From assembly GCA_963678705.1 (NCBI GenBank), contig OY783215.1, positions 11,265,740-11,329,739 of the forward strand: a stretch of 64,000 nucleotides of DNA. The letters run 5' to 3'. The first letter of the stretch is position 1, and each line of letters starts with the position of its first letter. This stretch comes from Panorpa germanica. Lineage: Eukaryota; Arthropoda; Insecta; Mecoptera; Panorpidae. The position numbers and the translations under genes were made by a program. Positions 22,876 through 37,225 of this stretch are shown piece by piece. Under the pieces are notes generated by a model. It saw only the letters and a list, made by a program, of their open reading frames with translations. It ran no database searches and had not been told where the DNA came from.

Positions 22876-25800
22876 TGGACAGGCTGAGAGTTTAAGATTA
22901 CGAATGCGAACTGCAGGACATGCCCAGTACTCGACTCAAACCAATAACCACAACTTCCTAGGTAGAAAATTCATATTTGCTAGCATCCCACAAGCTAAGT
23001 CGAATGTTTATTTTTTACTTCACTTATAGAGTACAGCATTAATAACAAAATATTTTTGTTTATCCATACTAAAGCGTTTGAAATAAATGATACAAGATCG
23101 ACAAACCGACCTCACGTTCTTTATAAAAAGAATATATTATAGAAGTTCACTTTATAAGGTTGTCGAGTATAAGTAGCTTCGAGTATGAGTAGCTTCGAAT
23201 ACGACTTTTAGGTAAAACACAGTGATTCTGCTAGCATCACGTGTACCCACACGCTGTGGTTACGAGAAGCGACGTTCATGTAGCTACATAATATGTTTGT
23301 ACAGCTATAGCTATCTCTCTGCGGAGAATCAACTGGTGGTTGTGGTTCCATCGCAGTCATTCAAGACATGTGGTCCCATGTGTACCACAACCAGAGAGAC
23401 AAATACAGCAATAAGAACTTGTCTAGCTATTCGCCAGTAAGTCGCTATCGGCTATCGGCCAGCTAAATTAATACCTACTGGCTAAAACAGGTTTTTATTT
23501 TTGCAGTGATTCGCTTTCAATCATCAAATGACATTAAATGATTTTTTTGCCTCGTGGATAACCTAATATGATACTTACGAATTTGGGACAAGCCAAAATA
23601 GGTCACTTTAACCACGTTGTGCGTATTTTTTATACGTTAAAAGATTAGTGGATTTTTGTTTACCATTAATTTATATATTTATTGACAACCTGCCATTTCT
23701 ATAATAGGATATTGTTATTCTAGTTGTCTAGTGTCATTGTGCGAATTTATTTTGACCTTGATTCTGTTGACTCGTTGACAGCTCGCAGTGGGAATTGTTG
23801 TAATTAGTTTAATTAGGGGCAATGGGAACATTTCTTAGAATATTATCTATTATTTGTTGTGGATTACGAAATGTAAGTAAAATAATGGTGAAATTCTACT
23901 CCTAGTGTAATTTTGAAGTGTCAGAATGATAATTATTTTTTTCGTTGGACTCTATATCTAAATTTTTTAACCCTTTAGTTTAGCTTACAACTGGCATTTG
24001 TTTTTTTCTTATATTACACGGGCGAATCACCCCGTATATTTAACATTTTTTTAAAGAATTTAAATGTTGTAAAATTCTTTGATTCTATATTATACAAGTC
24101 GTAATTTAAAAGAAATTCAATTTCCTAATAGCGTTAGCGTACACGCTGATTTGCAACGTATTGTATATCCGGTTATCGTTTGAGTGTACATATACAAGTA
24201 CATATTCGTACATGCTGATGAACCGGAAGCTACAAGTGTGCTGCATATTAAGTAGTCATTGCTATTTGCTGCAACTCTTTGTTATTGTATACAAAATGTA
24301 CTGCATCAAAGTAACGGAAGCTAAATCCTACTAAAGTTGATTGACACAGATGCTAAAAAATTAGAATAGTTTATTTAAGACAGTGGCGCAACATCAAAAA
24401 TTGTCTCTACCGATTTTATAAAAATTAACGATTTCAATATATGAATTATTAGCTTTATTTAATATAATTATTTTTATTTCTTTGCTTTTCACAAGCCAAA
24501 CATTGATTTTACTTATGACATGTTGTATATTATTATAAGCAGTCTATAAAAAAGATCCCCCTGTTTTTTCATATTTTTAGTTTTAGAAAGCTTTTTTTTA
24601 CTTATAAAATTAAAAAATAAACCCAAAACAGTAGGTGGGAATGATACTTTAAAATTAAATTTACTTAACTAATTTACTAATATTTGTTTCTTTTTTCTAG
24701 GTAAGTGGCGATTTCAAATATACTATCCAGACCTCAATTATGGTAACAATATTTAATTTTTAATATATTACATATACATTTAATGAATAAACATGACATT
24801 TGTAAGGCGGTATGTTGAAAAAGAGAGCGTGAGCGTTTAGGAAGCTTGCAAAAAGCTGATTTACGCTTCGATCTTCCCTAACCAAAAAAGGAGAAATGAT
24901 CCCCCGAATACGTTTTTAGTTTGGCAACACATTTCACCAGATTTCATCTCCGACAAAGCGAAATCAATAGTTTACACTTTTCCCATAAGTATAGAAAGTG
25001 AAGATAAAGGAAACACATAAATTAATAGTAAAATTTTAATTAAATTGACAAGAAAAAGAATAAAAATATTATGAGTATCTCCATTAAATGTTGAATGTTA
25101 TTACATATTAACATTAATAAACAAACGGAATTTACTTGTTTTACCAGATAACAGAAAGTTACTCGTACTTTGTTCGAAAGGTTAATTAGCATTCCATCTT
25201 TATTAGCATGGAGGTATAGAAATTGACCACATGGTGTTTAACGTGATCCAGCATCGCCGCGTACAGTTCAACGTGTTAGGAATACACAGCTGTCAAACAG
25301 CTCTATTAATAACCATAACAATTATAATAATCTATGATTAATTCGAGTACATTACTTGGAGAATGTGTGAAGGCGTCGATCTGTTACTTAACGGAGTAAT
25401 TCTTGTTCATGATGCTGCGTTACATAACGATTGTTTGCTAGAAACGTTGCGTAATAGTTGATGATTTTTATTACATACTCGTATGATTTACTACAGAATT
25501 GTTAAAAGTTTAATATAAATCGGGTGAATAAGTCAGTATTTCGTAACAACGGGCTTGTGAATCATGTCTTAATTTCTATAAAACTGTACTATATATTGAT
25601 AAAGTTATAATATAAGATATACTGATAACTCATTAAATTTTGGTAGTAGAAGTAATCTAACAATAACAATTGATTCACTTACATATAAACCGCAGTTTGT
25701 TTGTCACTGACTCAGAACTAACCAGATGCAAATTTTTAAATAATTGACCAATAGATCAAAAGTTCAATTATTTGAAAAAAAAACTGTAAGGTTAACATAG

Positions 25801-26382
25801 TGAAGGTAACTAGAGGATTACGATTATTTTATTGGTTTATTTTATTTACCTTTTTATAATCTGCACGATTTGTATGAGTGCTACGAGTGTCTTGTGATTT
25901 GTGAAACCAACTTTCATAATTCTAAATAAAGTCTATTAATGCAACTTGATATCTTAAAGTGTTGATTTATCTTTACGACTATTACTAAGTTTTATCGTCG
26001 AACAAGTCTTGCAAGTTGAACAGATGTTTAAGATGATCCTAAAATAGTGACGTCAGTGAATGGATGCAGATGCAGTCAGAAGCCGATCATTCTCTACACT
26101 TGTTTAAACAAGATCCGCTGATGCACTTAATTAGTCTTTCGTAGAGCAGATTAGTTAATGGTAAAGTTGTTACAGAAGGCGAGTTCAGACTTGAATATCA
26201 CTTTTGAAAGTCACTTTTCAGCGCAAACTTGAAAAAATTAAACAGTATGTTTTTGTAAATATATCTGCACGAGATACGGAGGCGTGTTCCTCAAAACGCG
26301 GATTCTAATCTGCAATTTAAAAATAATGTATTTTTAAAGAATTTGAATTAGCGTAAATTTTGCACTGTTTTGAAGCTTCCAG
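22876..26382. other. AT-rich non-coding stretch
   Basis: No supported gene. I see only scattered simple AT tracts. Confidence 0.4.
25551..25625 (-). repeat. MITE family A fragment
   Basis: GGGCTTGTGAATCATGTCTTAATTTCTATAAAACTGTACTATATATTGATAAAG matches the first 60 or so bases of the 14069 copy with a few changes, then diverges. (Shown here only as the matched region; the key conserved block is GTACTATATATTGATAAAG.). Confidence 0.6.
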
Positions 26383-26442
26383 CAGACCGCGTTAAATCGA
26401 ATCAGCGTTAACTGAGGCAGTGTTAAACGAGGTTTTACTGTA
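26383..26442 (+). mobile_element. pogo/Tigger-like transposon terminus
   Basis: Contains CGCGTTAAATCGAA, then CAGTGTTAAACGAGG and TTTTACTGTA. The AACGAGGTTTTACTG(TA) ending is the style of a pogo/Tigger terminal repeat next to a TA target. I did not find the other end, so this is a fragment. Confidence 0.4.
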
Positions 26443-28233
26443 TACCAATTAGTAGAACCATAAATCGTTGTAACGAATAACGTAAAGAGTTCTAAGAAAT
26501 AATTTACACACTGCTTTTTGAGATAGAACTAAAATAGTTTCATAAAAAATATACCGGATACCCAAATAACGCGTGTGCCTTAATATATGTGCCTAAATAA
26601 AGTACTTATACTGAAGAGTCACAGAATCATAGATTTAATAAGTTAAAAATAGATAGAAAGAAATCTAAAATTTTTCAAGATAAGGAAATTTCATAAATTT
26701 CTACCGGATTTGCAACTAATTCAGTTTTCAGAGGCTGTGGCCACAACCATTGGTAAATGGTATCTAAGGGGGGCGAAAATGATCTCTAGCACCTAGTAGT
26801 AGTCGAAATGCATGCTCACTGCATATTATAGTGTCTTTCAATAAGATTGGTCATTTTGAGGATGTTTCAACAATCAATAGGACCTCAGAGTTTATACCTT
26901 AGATTAAAATAAAAATATCACCACTTTTAAGGAAATATTACGTTTTCCTATTGATTATATAATAGTAATAGTAATATAGTGCCCAGGGAGAAGATTTTTA
27001 TATAGGCAAGTTTAAACTTGTTAGTTTGCTACAAGCTAATTCTAAGGATCACTTTCTACCTCTCATACAGAAAATTGTAACGCCGTTTTCAACATCACGT
27101 ATCAATGTAGCGTCTATCTGGAGACTCAACAATCTTATCAACCAACCAACTACAAAGTTTAATGTTGCATTAAAGAGAAGTACCCACTGGTAATGGTACT
27201 TGATATTTTTTCAAGTGTTATTTCTCCATTTCTTCATTTCTTCATTACTTGTTTAAATATGTAGCGTGAGGTACTTGTAACACTCAACGTGAAGTTCAAG
27301 CCTAATGCATTCTTGTGGAATAAATTTAGAATTCTACTTATTAATAGTTTCTTCTTCGTTCCCGATATGGTTAAGTAAGACGATGGCCAATGAATGAGCA
27401 ATGAAGTCACATACAATCCATTGTTGTTGTTTACGGTAGTGTTTCTCTCTATTGTATTGTTGAACAGCATAAAACAAATCAAGAAAAATTAGATGCTTCA
27501 TGAATGGCATTGGTTACAATTGTCTACTTAAGTTAATACCTCGATTCGCCAACTTATTGATAATTATTCATACGGCCCGTCAAAGTTTTACTTTTTGACT
27601 ATTTAAATACTCGTATACAGCAGTGCCAAGGAACTCGCACCACAAACAAAACAATTAAAAAATTAACAAATTCTCATCTACGCACTGCACCGCGATCCTC
27701 CTACTCCTCACAAGAAGAATATAAGATGGATCTATATTAACATAAAAAGAATTATGTAAAGAGTAAACTATTTTTTGTTAAATATATGTAGCTATACTTA
27801 GCGGGACGTTTATTTATAACTTTGACGATTAAAACAACTTTTTTGCGTTAAATTTGATTTATTATTATAATTACATACGATCCACATTTGGTTAGTTATT
27901 ACTTCACAAGATTTACGACTTTTTGACATTTACATAACTGAAGTCACTTATTCCAAATTGATGAGATACACTCGAAGGTATTATTTCACTGAGTATTTAT
28001 TTTATGGCTCTGAAATTGCTAAATCTCTGCACAACGCCGATGGCTGTCTCCATTTACCAATTACCAACAACCACGACCATCGACCGACACACTTATAGAA
28101 AGTTTACGTAATTATCAAATTAATTAATACCGTGTATTTCGAAATATCCTTATATTGAAAGTGACCGACATTTTGTGATTATGTTGCATGAATAACTAAT
28201 CAGCGATCTGAGCTTAATTTGTAATTAAATTTT
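26443..28233. other. AT-rich non-coding stretch
   Basis: No supported feature apart from one TACTCGTA motif at 27608. Confidence 0.4.
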
Positions 28234-28812
28234 GTTGTAACGTGTACTTTATTTATAAATAGTTAGCAATACTTTAATTCTATAATTGTACTTATTATTT
28301 TCTCTATTAAAACATGTAACATATAGGCTATTATTTGTGATAACATAATGTGATAGCTGAAAATGTAGAAAATCGGTAATGGGAACGATAAGGTCCTGAC
28401 GGTACATGCCTTATAAAGGTCTGCCTTGTTAGACTCACGCGTAAAGCTAGTACAAATTTAGTATTCTGAGATATAATTGCAAACAAATTATGACAGAATG
28501 ATCTTCTCAAATCAGATCACAATTCCCTCTCTGTTCAGATTTTCGTCCTTGCACATACGATAAACGGACAGTGCTCCTAAATCTGAATCAAATTAGAGAT
28601 CTAACTCGATGTCTAATAGTCATGGTACATTATAGAGTTGACTATATATAAGAATGGGTGTCGAGAGGAGAGTGCAAGGGAGAACGCTTACAGGCTCCTG
28701 CCGTGAAAGAAAATACACAAAAAAAAATAAAGAAATATAATTTGTATTATTAAAGTTACTATCTTGAAAAGAAACTTAAGGCGTCTTGGATGTTACCCAA
28801 ATTTGTTCCAAC
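28234..28812 (+). mobile_element. possible solo LTR or promoter-like unit
   Basis: A TATATAAG box at 28644 is followed by a GC-richer leader (GTGTCGAGAGGAGAGTGCAA) and then an AATAAAG-type poly(A) signal about 80 bases on. The stretch could begin TGTTGTAACG and end GTTCCAACA. That layout resembles an LTR, but no target duplication is evident and no second copy was seen. Confidence 0.25.
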
Positions 28813-31730
28813 ACCTTGTTAATGAATTTAGTTTCCTCTTTTACACTTTTCCTATAAAGATTGAGCATGCATCTTCATGAAAGAAATTTTGCCGGCACCC
28901 ATGTATATAAGTACCCACAGACAATTTATAAATGTATAAATACATATCACTTATATCCAAATCTTATTTTATAGTCAACAATTTGCAATTCTTTTTACAT
29001 AGTTTTCAGTCATGATATTTGCAAGTACAAGTCGACAGTCGTCATGCCGTTTTGCACTCCTTATTTTGTTATCATTATGTAGCAGTGACTGACAGATAAC
29101 TCATCAATTCCCACAAGTCTTTGACATCCGACATCCGGTACTCGGCGCCGTTAGAGTTACACGACTGTGACAAGAAGTAGACGCTTGACTGCTGGTGCCG
29201 ACTGCTAACTAGTAACTAGTTGTAGTTGGTCTAAGAGCATCTTCAAGTCATATTCTAAATATACAGTTATATCATATTATTGATGTCATGTTATTGGTAT
29301 ATACTGATACAAAAATTATGTCAATAGCACAATTTAATTCATTTATGGTGAGTCATGATTTAAAGTCTTTGACTTTGTGTTATAAGTGCGTTTAATTGTC
29401 TAAATTAATAAATATTTAAATATTGCTAATGTTTTAATACAGGAGTATATCTAAATTTTTGTAGTAGAAACACAAATTCATAGTAGTAGAAATACATCAT
29501 CTTCGTAGAATCAGTTTAACCAATGCCTCCTAAATATACGTATATATATGTATATTTAGGAGGTGTTGTGTTAGGCCTTGTATATTTAGGAGGTGTTGGT
29601 TTAACACGAAATGAAGACGGGGAAAGGAGAGGAATGATGAATGAGGGGGTGATATGATGAAAAATTGCATCAAGATACAAATTCACATAGGCTTGTGAAC
29701 TCATTTTTAAGGTGCTGTATTTTTTTTATTTTTCATTGAATTATAACTTGATTGACTCAGTTGTTAAACCGACTTTGTTTTTCTTTCACAAAGAATTTGT
29801 GTTCGCGAATTTCATTTTATTTATGAACGCTTCACTTGCACTCCTCTGTGAGTAACTCATTTATTTTTACATGTATAACTTATCTTCTTTGTTAAATTTT
29901 TCATGAAAAAATTTGGAGATTTGGAGATCTAACTATTAGGTTAAATAGAATGAGTCTTATAGGTTCGATTTTGAAGTTTCCTTCAACTAATATAATTAAT
30001 TGTAATGAAGCCATTTGAAAGAAAAAATACAGGAAAGGTCATTCGGAATTGTACAATTTTCACTAGAAGGATAATTAAAGTTTTATTTGGAAATCCGTCG
30101 TAGATAGGCGTTATTACGAGGGCGAATCCACAAGTTCCCGAGTTGAAGACAAACGAGGAATCAGTGAGTATTTCTCACAGAGTTTTTGTTGTGTATGCAA
30201 ATACAATAAAACCATTTTTTCGCATGCTAGACTGACGACATGTCGTCACAGTTTATGCATAAACTGTAGCGTACATTGATAGGTTAAGTTTTATTACGTG
30301 GTTTATAATTTACTTCCTTTCAATAGTGTAATCAATAAAGCCATTGGGGTCCCGGATACAGATTACTATTACCACATATACCACAACACATAATATACAA
30401 GACTTCTATGCCACTTTACGACTCCTTGTGGTTTATTGTTTGCGTGTCAGTGGCGGATTATGTTACTTGCTGGCAGCGGAATTGAGGAGGGCCTCTTCCA
30501 TTGACTAATCATAAGTTTTTAATTAAAGGTGAACGTTCTTTTTTATTCAATTAATTCTCTGGGAGTTCCTCTCTGCCTTGGTAGGCTTTGCTAGCGCTCT
30601 ATGCGCCCATTCTTTAATCCACCTCTGTTATACGTTCTACCTTAAACTCTATTACAAAGTCAGTTAACTAATGAATTTTATTTATTACCTTTTAATTATT
30701 TTCATTGTATTATACTTCCTATAATTTGAGCATTGTAATATAATAATAAAATATTTGTACATACATATACAAGTTACTTATACTTTGCATAATGTCAATA
30801 CCAAGGCCACTTGTACGTTACAGGTACTCAAAAACAAATTTCTTTTTCCATAAACTTTTTGTATAGATTCATTGTGAAATTCCCGTGTTTCAGTTCTTTA
30901 AGAATTTTAAATCGTATTATAGAAGATACCTACTAAAAACAGTGTATAGTTCAAATTACGAGAGTTTGCCGTTGACTAAAATGTGGGTTATTAAAATAAC
31001 ATCCTTTTAGATTAAATATTAGTTTTGTGTTTTGCTGGTATCTGAGTATATTACTAAGTAAGACACATTTGAATTTGGGGTAATGATTGGGCTACTGTAA
31101 TGAGTTTATAAACAACAATAATTTTTCTCTTAATGTCTGGTTGGGTTTACTACGCCTTAGGGATGCCCACAGGAAGTGGCTACAGCTCACAGGTAGCTTA
31201 ATCCCCAATAATTCCACTAATCCACCAATTTTTAAAAGATTTAACTAAATTAGATATGTTCTTCATTTAATTCTTCAAGTTATCAAGACTACAGGTTTTT
31301 AGATTGGTAAATGACGTGAAAACATTAAGTAAGAAATTGTGAAGTGGTGCAATAACAATGTACTTAGCGTATTCCCCTCCTCCACATCCTCCAAACATCT
31401 CACACAATGACAAGCGCTGAGATCTTGCTGATAGCGTCGGATTAACTGCACTAATCCGCATCATTGTACATAATGGAAGTGATATGCATCTTATGCGGAG
31501 GCTGAATGTTGAATGCACTTGTTATGCTTATATTGTAATTAGATCATGTATATTGCTTTATATAATGATAAAACCATGTAACAAGTCTCTAAACTATCAA
31601 CAGTTTTTAAGCAATCTATCGGTTATTCAAATAATTACAACACACATCTTAATAAAATAATAGTTTATAGTCTAGTTATTGTATAATTTGTTATATCTAC
31701 AAAATACTTTTTTTAAGTTAATTTATATGA
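28813..31730. other. non-coding stretch with a GC-richer patch and a long palindrome
   Basis: No supported gene. A GC-richer patch lies at about 29120-29240. A near-perfect palindrome lies at 29525-29563. The small reading frames here are made by these repeats and look like chance. Confidence 0.4.
29525..29563. repeat. palindrome with direct-repeat echo
   Basis: CCTCCTAAATATAC is followed after a short AT spacer by GTATATTTAGGAGG, a 14-base stem. The right arm plus flank (GTATATTTAGGAGGTGTTG) recurs about 30 bases downstream. Confidence 0.7.
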
Positions 31731-31843
31731 TGCTGAATCCTATCACTGATAGACCTTGCATTAATTGGTCTCAAAATAGAACGCTGGCCTGGGGATCAAA
31801 CCCGAAGACATTAGTTTAAATGGTCTCTGGCGCTGTGTCTATC
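31731..31843 (-). repeat. tRNA-derived SINE, internally deleted copy
   Basis: On the reverse strand a head with GACACAGCGCCAGAGACC and TGTCTTCGGGTTTGATCCCC is followed almost directly by the SINE 3' domain (AGTGATAGGATTCAGCATC). The middle part present at 48304-48576 is missing. Confidence 0.65.
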
Positions 31844-34625
31844 TACATTACTTATTATAACAATATTTCTCTACCATTTTTATTTTGAAGAATAAAAATA
31901 AAGAGAATACAAGAATTTGTTTCTTTTTATTGGGCTTTCTATACTTTCAATCGATAATGCAGAGCCTAAATTGTTATACCTATGACAGTTAAAATATTAC
32001 AAAACCCCTGATATACCGCAACAAAGGTTGCATTTTATTGAATAAATATGGCGTGGTTGTTTTGCTTATGGCCCCGTTTGTTTGGTTCACAAATATAACT
32101 TCCAAGAGGTAAACTGTGCACTAGAAACACATTGCTTTATGTATATTATCGCAACACATTTTTTTTAACTCTTTTCTTAAATTACTGTATATGCATACTA
32201 ATTATGATGCAGTTTTGTGATGGAAGGATCTCAGATTAGATCTGAACCGATTTTAGTGATTTGAAAAACCTAGAGTTCTCCTGACTACTGAAATTGGTTT
32301 TGCTATTATGCTCGTATATTCAAACTCTTTCTTTGGAAAATAATTTTAAAACAAGAGCAACATTTTTTTGTTTATATTCGTTTCACCATACAAAGATTTG
32401 CTGACCGAAAATCGAAGAAAAATTGCAGCTAAGATTTTTGCAAATCACTAACATATTTGAAATAATTACTGCTATGCTTTCATTTAGTTCCATTTATGAA
32501 TTCATGCGAGTAGATTCAACCGAACATAATTCAGCTACTACGCAACTGTACCAACACCTGCATCGTCTGCGATTGAGATAAACAAGTCATGGATACGACA
32601 GCTAATATCAATTAATTAACTATGGTATCAACATGGTACAAAAACTTCTATTAATTTAACTTGTAAACATGCTGTGAGAAAGTTAGCAGCACCATTGACA
32701 GATAAATAACTCATTTTAAGAAGATATCTGTTCATGACAGATTTTTGAAGTTATATTGTAACGTGTTTTGTATTTTATAAAGTCATTTTATTTTAAAATG
32801 GGCGCGAAAATCTATGAAACCATATTTGGAAATATGAACACTCACAATATATCGCTAAGATTTTAACCCAGGCCAGCGACGACATCAAACAGAGGTGCAG
32901 AGGTGCCTATTCATCAGGAATGCTAATGAAGTGACTTTTGTACCTTGAATTTGAGAAATCGGCACTAACCATTGGACACACAACACTTATGGTTTCGCCA
33001 TTGTACAGAACACTTGGAGATTTAGTTTTGGAACATCAACACACATATAAATTGATTATTAATAAAGTAATGTTGTATAACTATTGACTTTTAATTGAGG
33101 GATTATTAATGATTTGAATGATGAATTTTGTTCACATTGTGACTGAACAAACTCCTTATACATCTCACTCTATTTTGCAAGTAGGTTACGCTCGGCATCC
33201 TTGGTTAGTAGTACGTTATCCTATAGGTAAAATAAGCAGTCGAATAGAATATCTAAGTCAGAATTGAAATGCCCCTAAACTATGCTACTGGGACACTTTT
33301 AAAAAGCATGTTACTCCTAATTATGGAAGACTATAGAATTCATATTGTTTAAATTATATTCAATCACAGCAACTAATAATTAAGATTCTAATGTCACGAT
33401 ATCAGATAATCAAAGTTACGGTCAACTAACTTTCAGATTAACATCTTATAATAACTACAATGTTATTAATCATTAGTGTTATATTAATTAATAAATATTA
33501 TTAAGAAATGAACTTAAGAAAGAAAGTTAATTTAATCTGAACCTATAATTAATAAAATTCTATTAAATTATTAATATCAAAAGAGCACGATTCCTTAATT
33601 ATGCAAAGAAAGTTTTCTAAATGGCGTAAAATGATTTGATTTATTTTATCAGTAAGGGCAGTGGCATATTGGAGACGTAGATGTCTTCAAACAATTTTAC
33701 CTTTGTTGTAGAAAGGTAGAACATTGAACAAACGGTAATAATTTTGTCTAACAATTGTGTCTCCACTGTGCAACTACTTGTGTATATAATAAAATGTTGG
33801 CCACACCCACTTTTATTTCATATTTATTATGTAGATTACGATTCGCGAATCCGCTGTCCAGTGTATTCAAACGTATCCTGAAATCTTTTGTGTCGTATAC
33901 GCATACATATAACGATCCAAACGCAATATTCATTCTATGATTCAATATTGTTTACATTTTTCAACAATTTAAACCACTGTTAAGTTAAACTCCGATTCCT
34001 TTTCAATTGTTTATACCAATGATCGACATTAAAGGCTAACAGTCATCAAACCACTTTCATCTTTTTTCTTAATTATATTCTTGTACTAGCAGCTATCTCT
34101 GTCATAACCTTAAGCGGTCAGGAGTCTTGAGAAACTAGACAGGGCGACTTATTTCGCGAGACGAATCCGCCTATACAGTGCTGACATCTACTGGAACCTG
34201 ATCCAAATATGATCATGACAAATGCCACTCAAATTATGAATGATGGGAATATTAATTGAATTCATTTTAAGATTTATAACTTTAAACCACTCTAGCGGTA
34301 ATAAGCATAACTACTTTTAATTTGTAATGGTATTGTAATATAAGGTATGATACATTAAAACTGTTTGCAAATGTTTTTGCATACTTTACAAATATATGAG
34401 TATGGAGTAAAAGACTAAATATATAATAGTGAATGCTATGAGACGAAGGGTTGGGCGTAAAACGGTGAAGGGTGAATTTGTCTTTTATTTTTTTGTGGGC
34501 CAGCTTCTTATCGTAACTGATTTTATAGGTGTAGATTTGTTTTTGCAGATTCTAACCGAAATACTAATAATTAATTCCTAACTTTTGCACTTTTAAGATA
34601 ATGCTAAGAAAACACATATTTGAAA
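31844..34625. other. AT-rich non-coding stretch
   Basis: No supported gene. Short overlapping frames on both strands near 33750-33940 are mirror images and not convincing. Confidence 0.4.
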
Positions 34626-34866
34626 CCCAGTAAACATTTTGGAGCATTTTGGAGTCGCTTTGACATCATATTGGAGATGCGTATGATTTTTTTGTCATGA
34701 AAGAGTTCATTTATAGTTCAGTTTCTCACAATCGTTCATATGAAATGTCTGTTTTATCGGCTACATAAGACGGAGCCACTCCACCTGTCGGAATACAAAT
34801 GAAGATTGAAGTGAAATAGTGATAGAAACGTCACAAAAAGGGACACTACACCAAATGTTTACTGGG
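34626..34866. mobile_element. MITE family C (CCCAGTAAACATTT), copy 1
   Basis: Begins CCCAGTAAACATTTTGGA and ends CCAAATGTTTACTGGG, an inverted repeat of at least 14 bases, with AA on each side as the apparent 2-base target duplication. It is very similar to 54237-54498, which has an extra segment of about 20 bases. Non-coding. Confidence 0.85.
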
Positions 34867-36985
34867 AACTTATTTTATGAGCCATCTATCGTTAAAATAG
34901 TTCAAAATCCTTATTATTTGGGCGATGGAACTTCTTATGTTTAACAACATTGTAAACATTTTAATTTTTAGAGTAAGTTAATTTAGCAAATGATGCAAGT
35001 CCATTACAAATCTCTACATCTGGCAATGTTATTGTTAACTTAACGTATGTTGTTTTTTTTCGTTGTTGAATCATATGAACGTACACTCGATTTTGTTACA
35101 AAGCTGCTGTCCGAATTTTTTATTTATTTAGGGTATCTAGATACGTTAAGCATTACGTTCACTATATATTAAAACGTATCTAGTTACTAGTAAACGTATC
35201 TAAAATGTATCTGGATAGAAAATGTTGAATTCCCAACTATTTTAACAACGAACGTTTTTGAAAGTTGTGATGGTTATTAATAATTTATAAGATAAAAGTT
35301 GGTAACAATCTTTACCTCTGGCAACACTTTCTATCGTTTACAGTTTAGTTGGGACAATCAGCTACTGGTCTTAAAATACCATCGTCTCTGAATATTACGT
35401 TGGAAATTATTTATAGCACCACTACTTACTTATTAAAAAAATATTTCAAAATGCGAAGAATTTTTGAATGTCAAATAATGGCATGTCATTAAATATTTCT
35501 GTGGAATGCATAACATTATCGATTGCGTTATTACAAGTTCATTTTTAAACAATGAAAATTATTTTTGCATAATAGCATTTTGCATTTTTATGTGTTCATT
35601 TACTGATTAAGGTATGTCTGTTTAAAATACAATTTTTCAATAAATATTGAGTTAAAATAACTTACAGCCATTCCGCAAGATTCACGGTTTGAAATATTAC
35701 ACGTTATATTTCTTATTCTGGAATTAATATCTTCCAAAAAAGGTAGGTATAATTTTAGTCGAAAGGATAAGAAATCTGAGGAACTTTTTTTGAAAATTTT
35801 AGTTGTTCACATTTTTCAAATTTCGAGAAATTTGGAAAATTTTATACCGGTTTCATATTAAATAGTTATCTATGTTATAATAGTTATATAAGTCTTAGTA
35901 GATGCTGCAATAATATAAAATAATGTATTGCAAGTATTTCATTAATAGAAATTTGTCCAATTTTGCAATTTGCATAAACTAATGATATGGATTAATGTTT
36001 CTAAATATGAGGTTTCCGATAATATTTAATAAGTTCGTGCAACTTTTCCTATTAGATAAGTATTGCCTATTTATTTTGTAACTTTTGTAAATAACAGATA
36101 AACTATTTGATAAATACAACGTTATGAAAGTGACATTAATGAATTTCTTTATTTTCTATTACATATATTTCAAAAAATAAAAATAATTTAAGTTTTTTTT
36201 AAATACGTATTTTTATATGATAATATTTGCTATTAATTCAGTCTTAAGGAAAATTGATACAAAGTGTGGTGTATAAATAACATTTGGTAATTTTGTTTAT
36301 ATAATTTGTGTAATACGTAAAACATTTATCCCTTTGCTACGTTTGAAAAAGTAACTATTAATTTGTAGAAACAAAATGTTATGTAACTTTAAAAACTGTA
36401 ATTTAATTCAGGTGAGAATAAGACAAATTTATTATTTTTTCTAACAACACATTTAGGGTCCATTTTTCAAGAGACAGTTATCTGTGGTTTATTATAAACC
36501 TTGGTTCATACTTTTGTATCTCGGTTCTTATACCTGGGCTATATTTTTCATTAGATAACTAAGGCTTGAAAATTTTATTTTTTTGGTTAATCGACTATTG
36601 AAAAATCGGTTGATCGGTTGACCGTAAAACTTACTACAAATTACGTCCTTAGTCGAGGCTTTAATCCAGACACGAATCCTTTCGTAATCCTTTCTCTGAA
36701 CCTAAGAGACAAGTTCATGAACTATAATCTGTTTTTTTTTGTTTTTTTGAATAACTGCCAAATTTTTTTGAAGAATTCGATGACAAACAGCTCTTTTTAT
36801 CAAAGTTCCGAGTTCTTTAACATTCTCAAATTTAATCATAAAAACAGAATTTTAGTGATCCACACCGAACACGTGTTGCCGCAAAGCATATCCGGTCTGT
36901 GACGTCACTTAATGACGATTATTTAATTTCATATATGCTCTGATATGGTTATATAAAATAAATATGATAAGAGTTTGCTAAATAA
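34867..36985. other. AT-rich non-coding stretch
   Basis: No supported gene. 35192-35227 resembles 57411-57449 (AACGTATCT..AA.TGTATCTGGA, then AAAATGTTG), a short dispersed repeat of unknown family. Confidence 0.4.
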
Positions 36986-37225
36986 TAGACTACAATATTT
37001 AATAAAGATGAGGCATAAGTGGAGAAGTGAAAACGAAGAGAGAAGGCAGGAAGGATAGTGAAAAGATAATAGAGGGTTTGTCGAGAGGAGACAAGGAAGG
37101 CAAGAGGTGATAGATGAAGATACAGGCAATAAGGAAGGAGAAGCAGGAAACGGTGTGAATAAAGGAGGAGTAGGGGACATGAAGAGAGAGGATTAAGAAA
37201 AGAAGAAACAGAAAGTACTACTCGA
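36986..37225 (+). repeat. purine-rich tract, possible LINE relic
   Basis: About 240 bases of almost pure purine bias on the plus strand (GAAGAGAGAAGGCAGGAAGG style). Long minus-strand frames across it are serine/leucine-rich artefacts of the composition. The style matches the LINE relic at 46623-47035, but no protein motif is readable. Confidence 0.3.

Noticed and set aside
33748-33945. Overlapping ORFs on both strands
   Set aside because: Mirror-image frames of similar length with no motif or codon signal.
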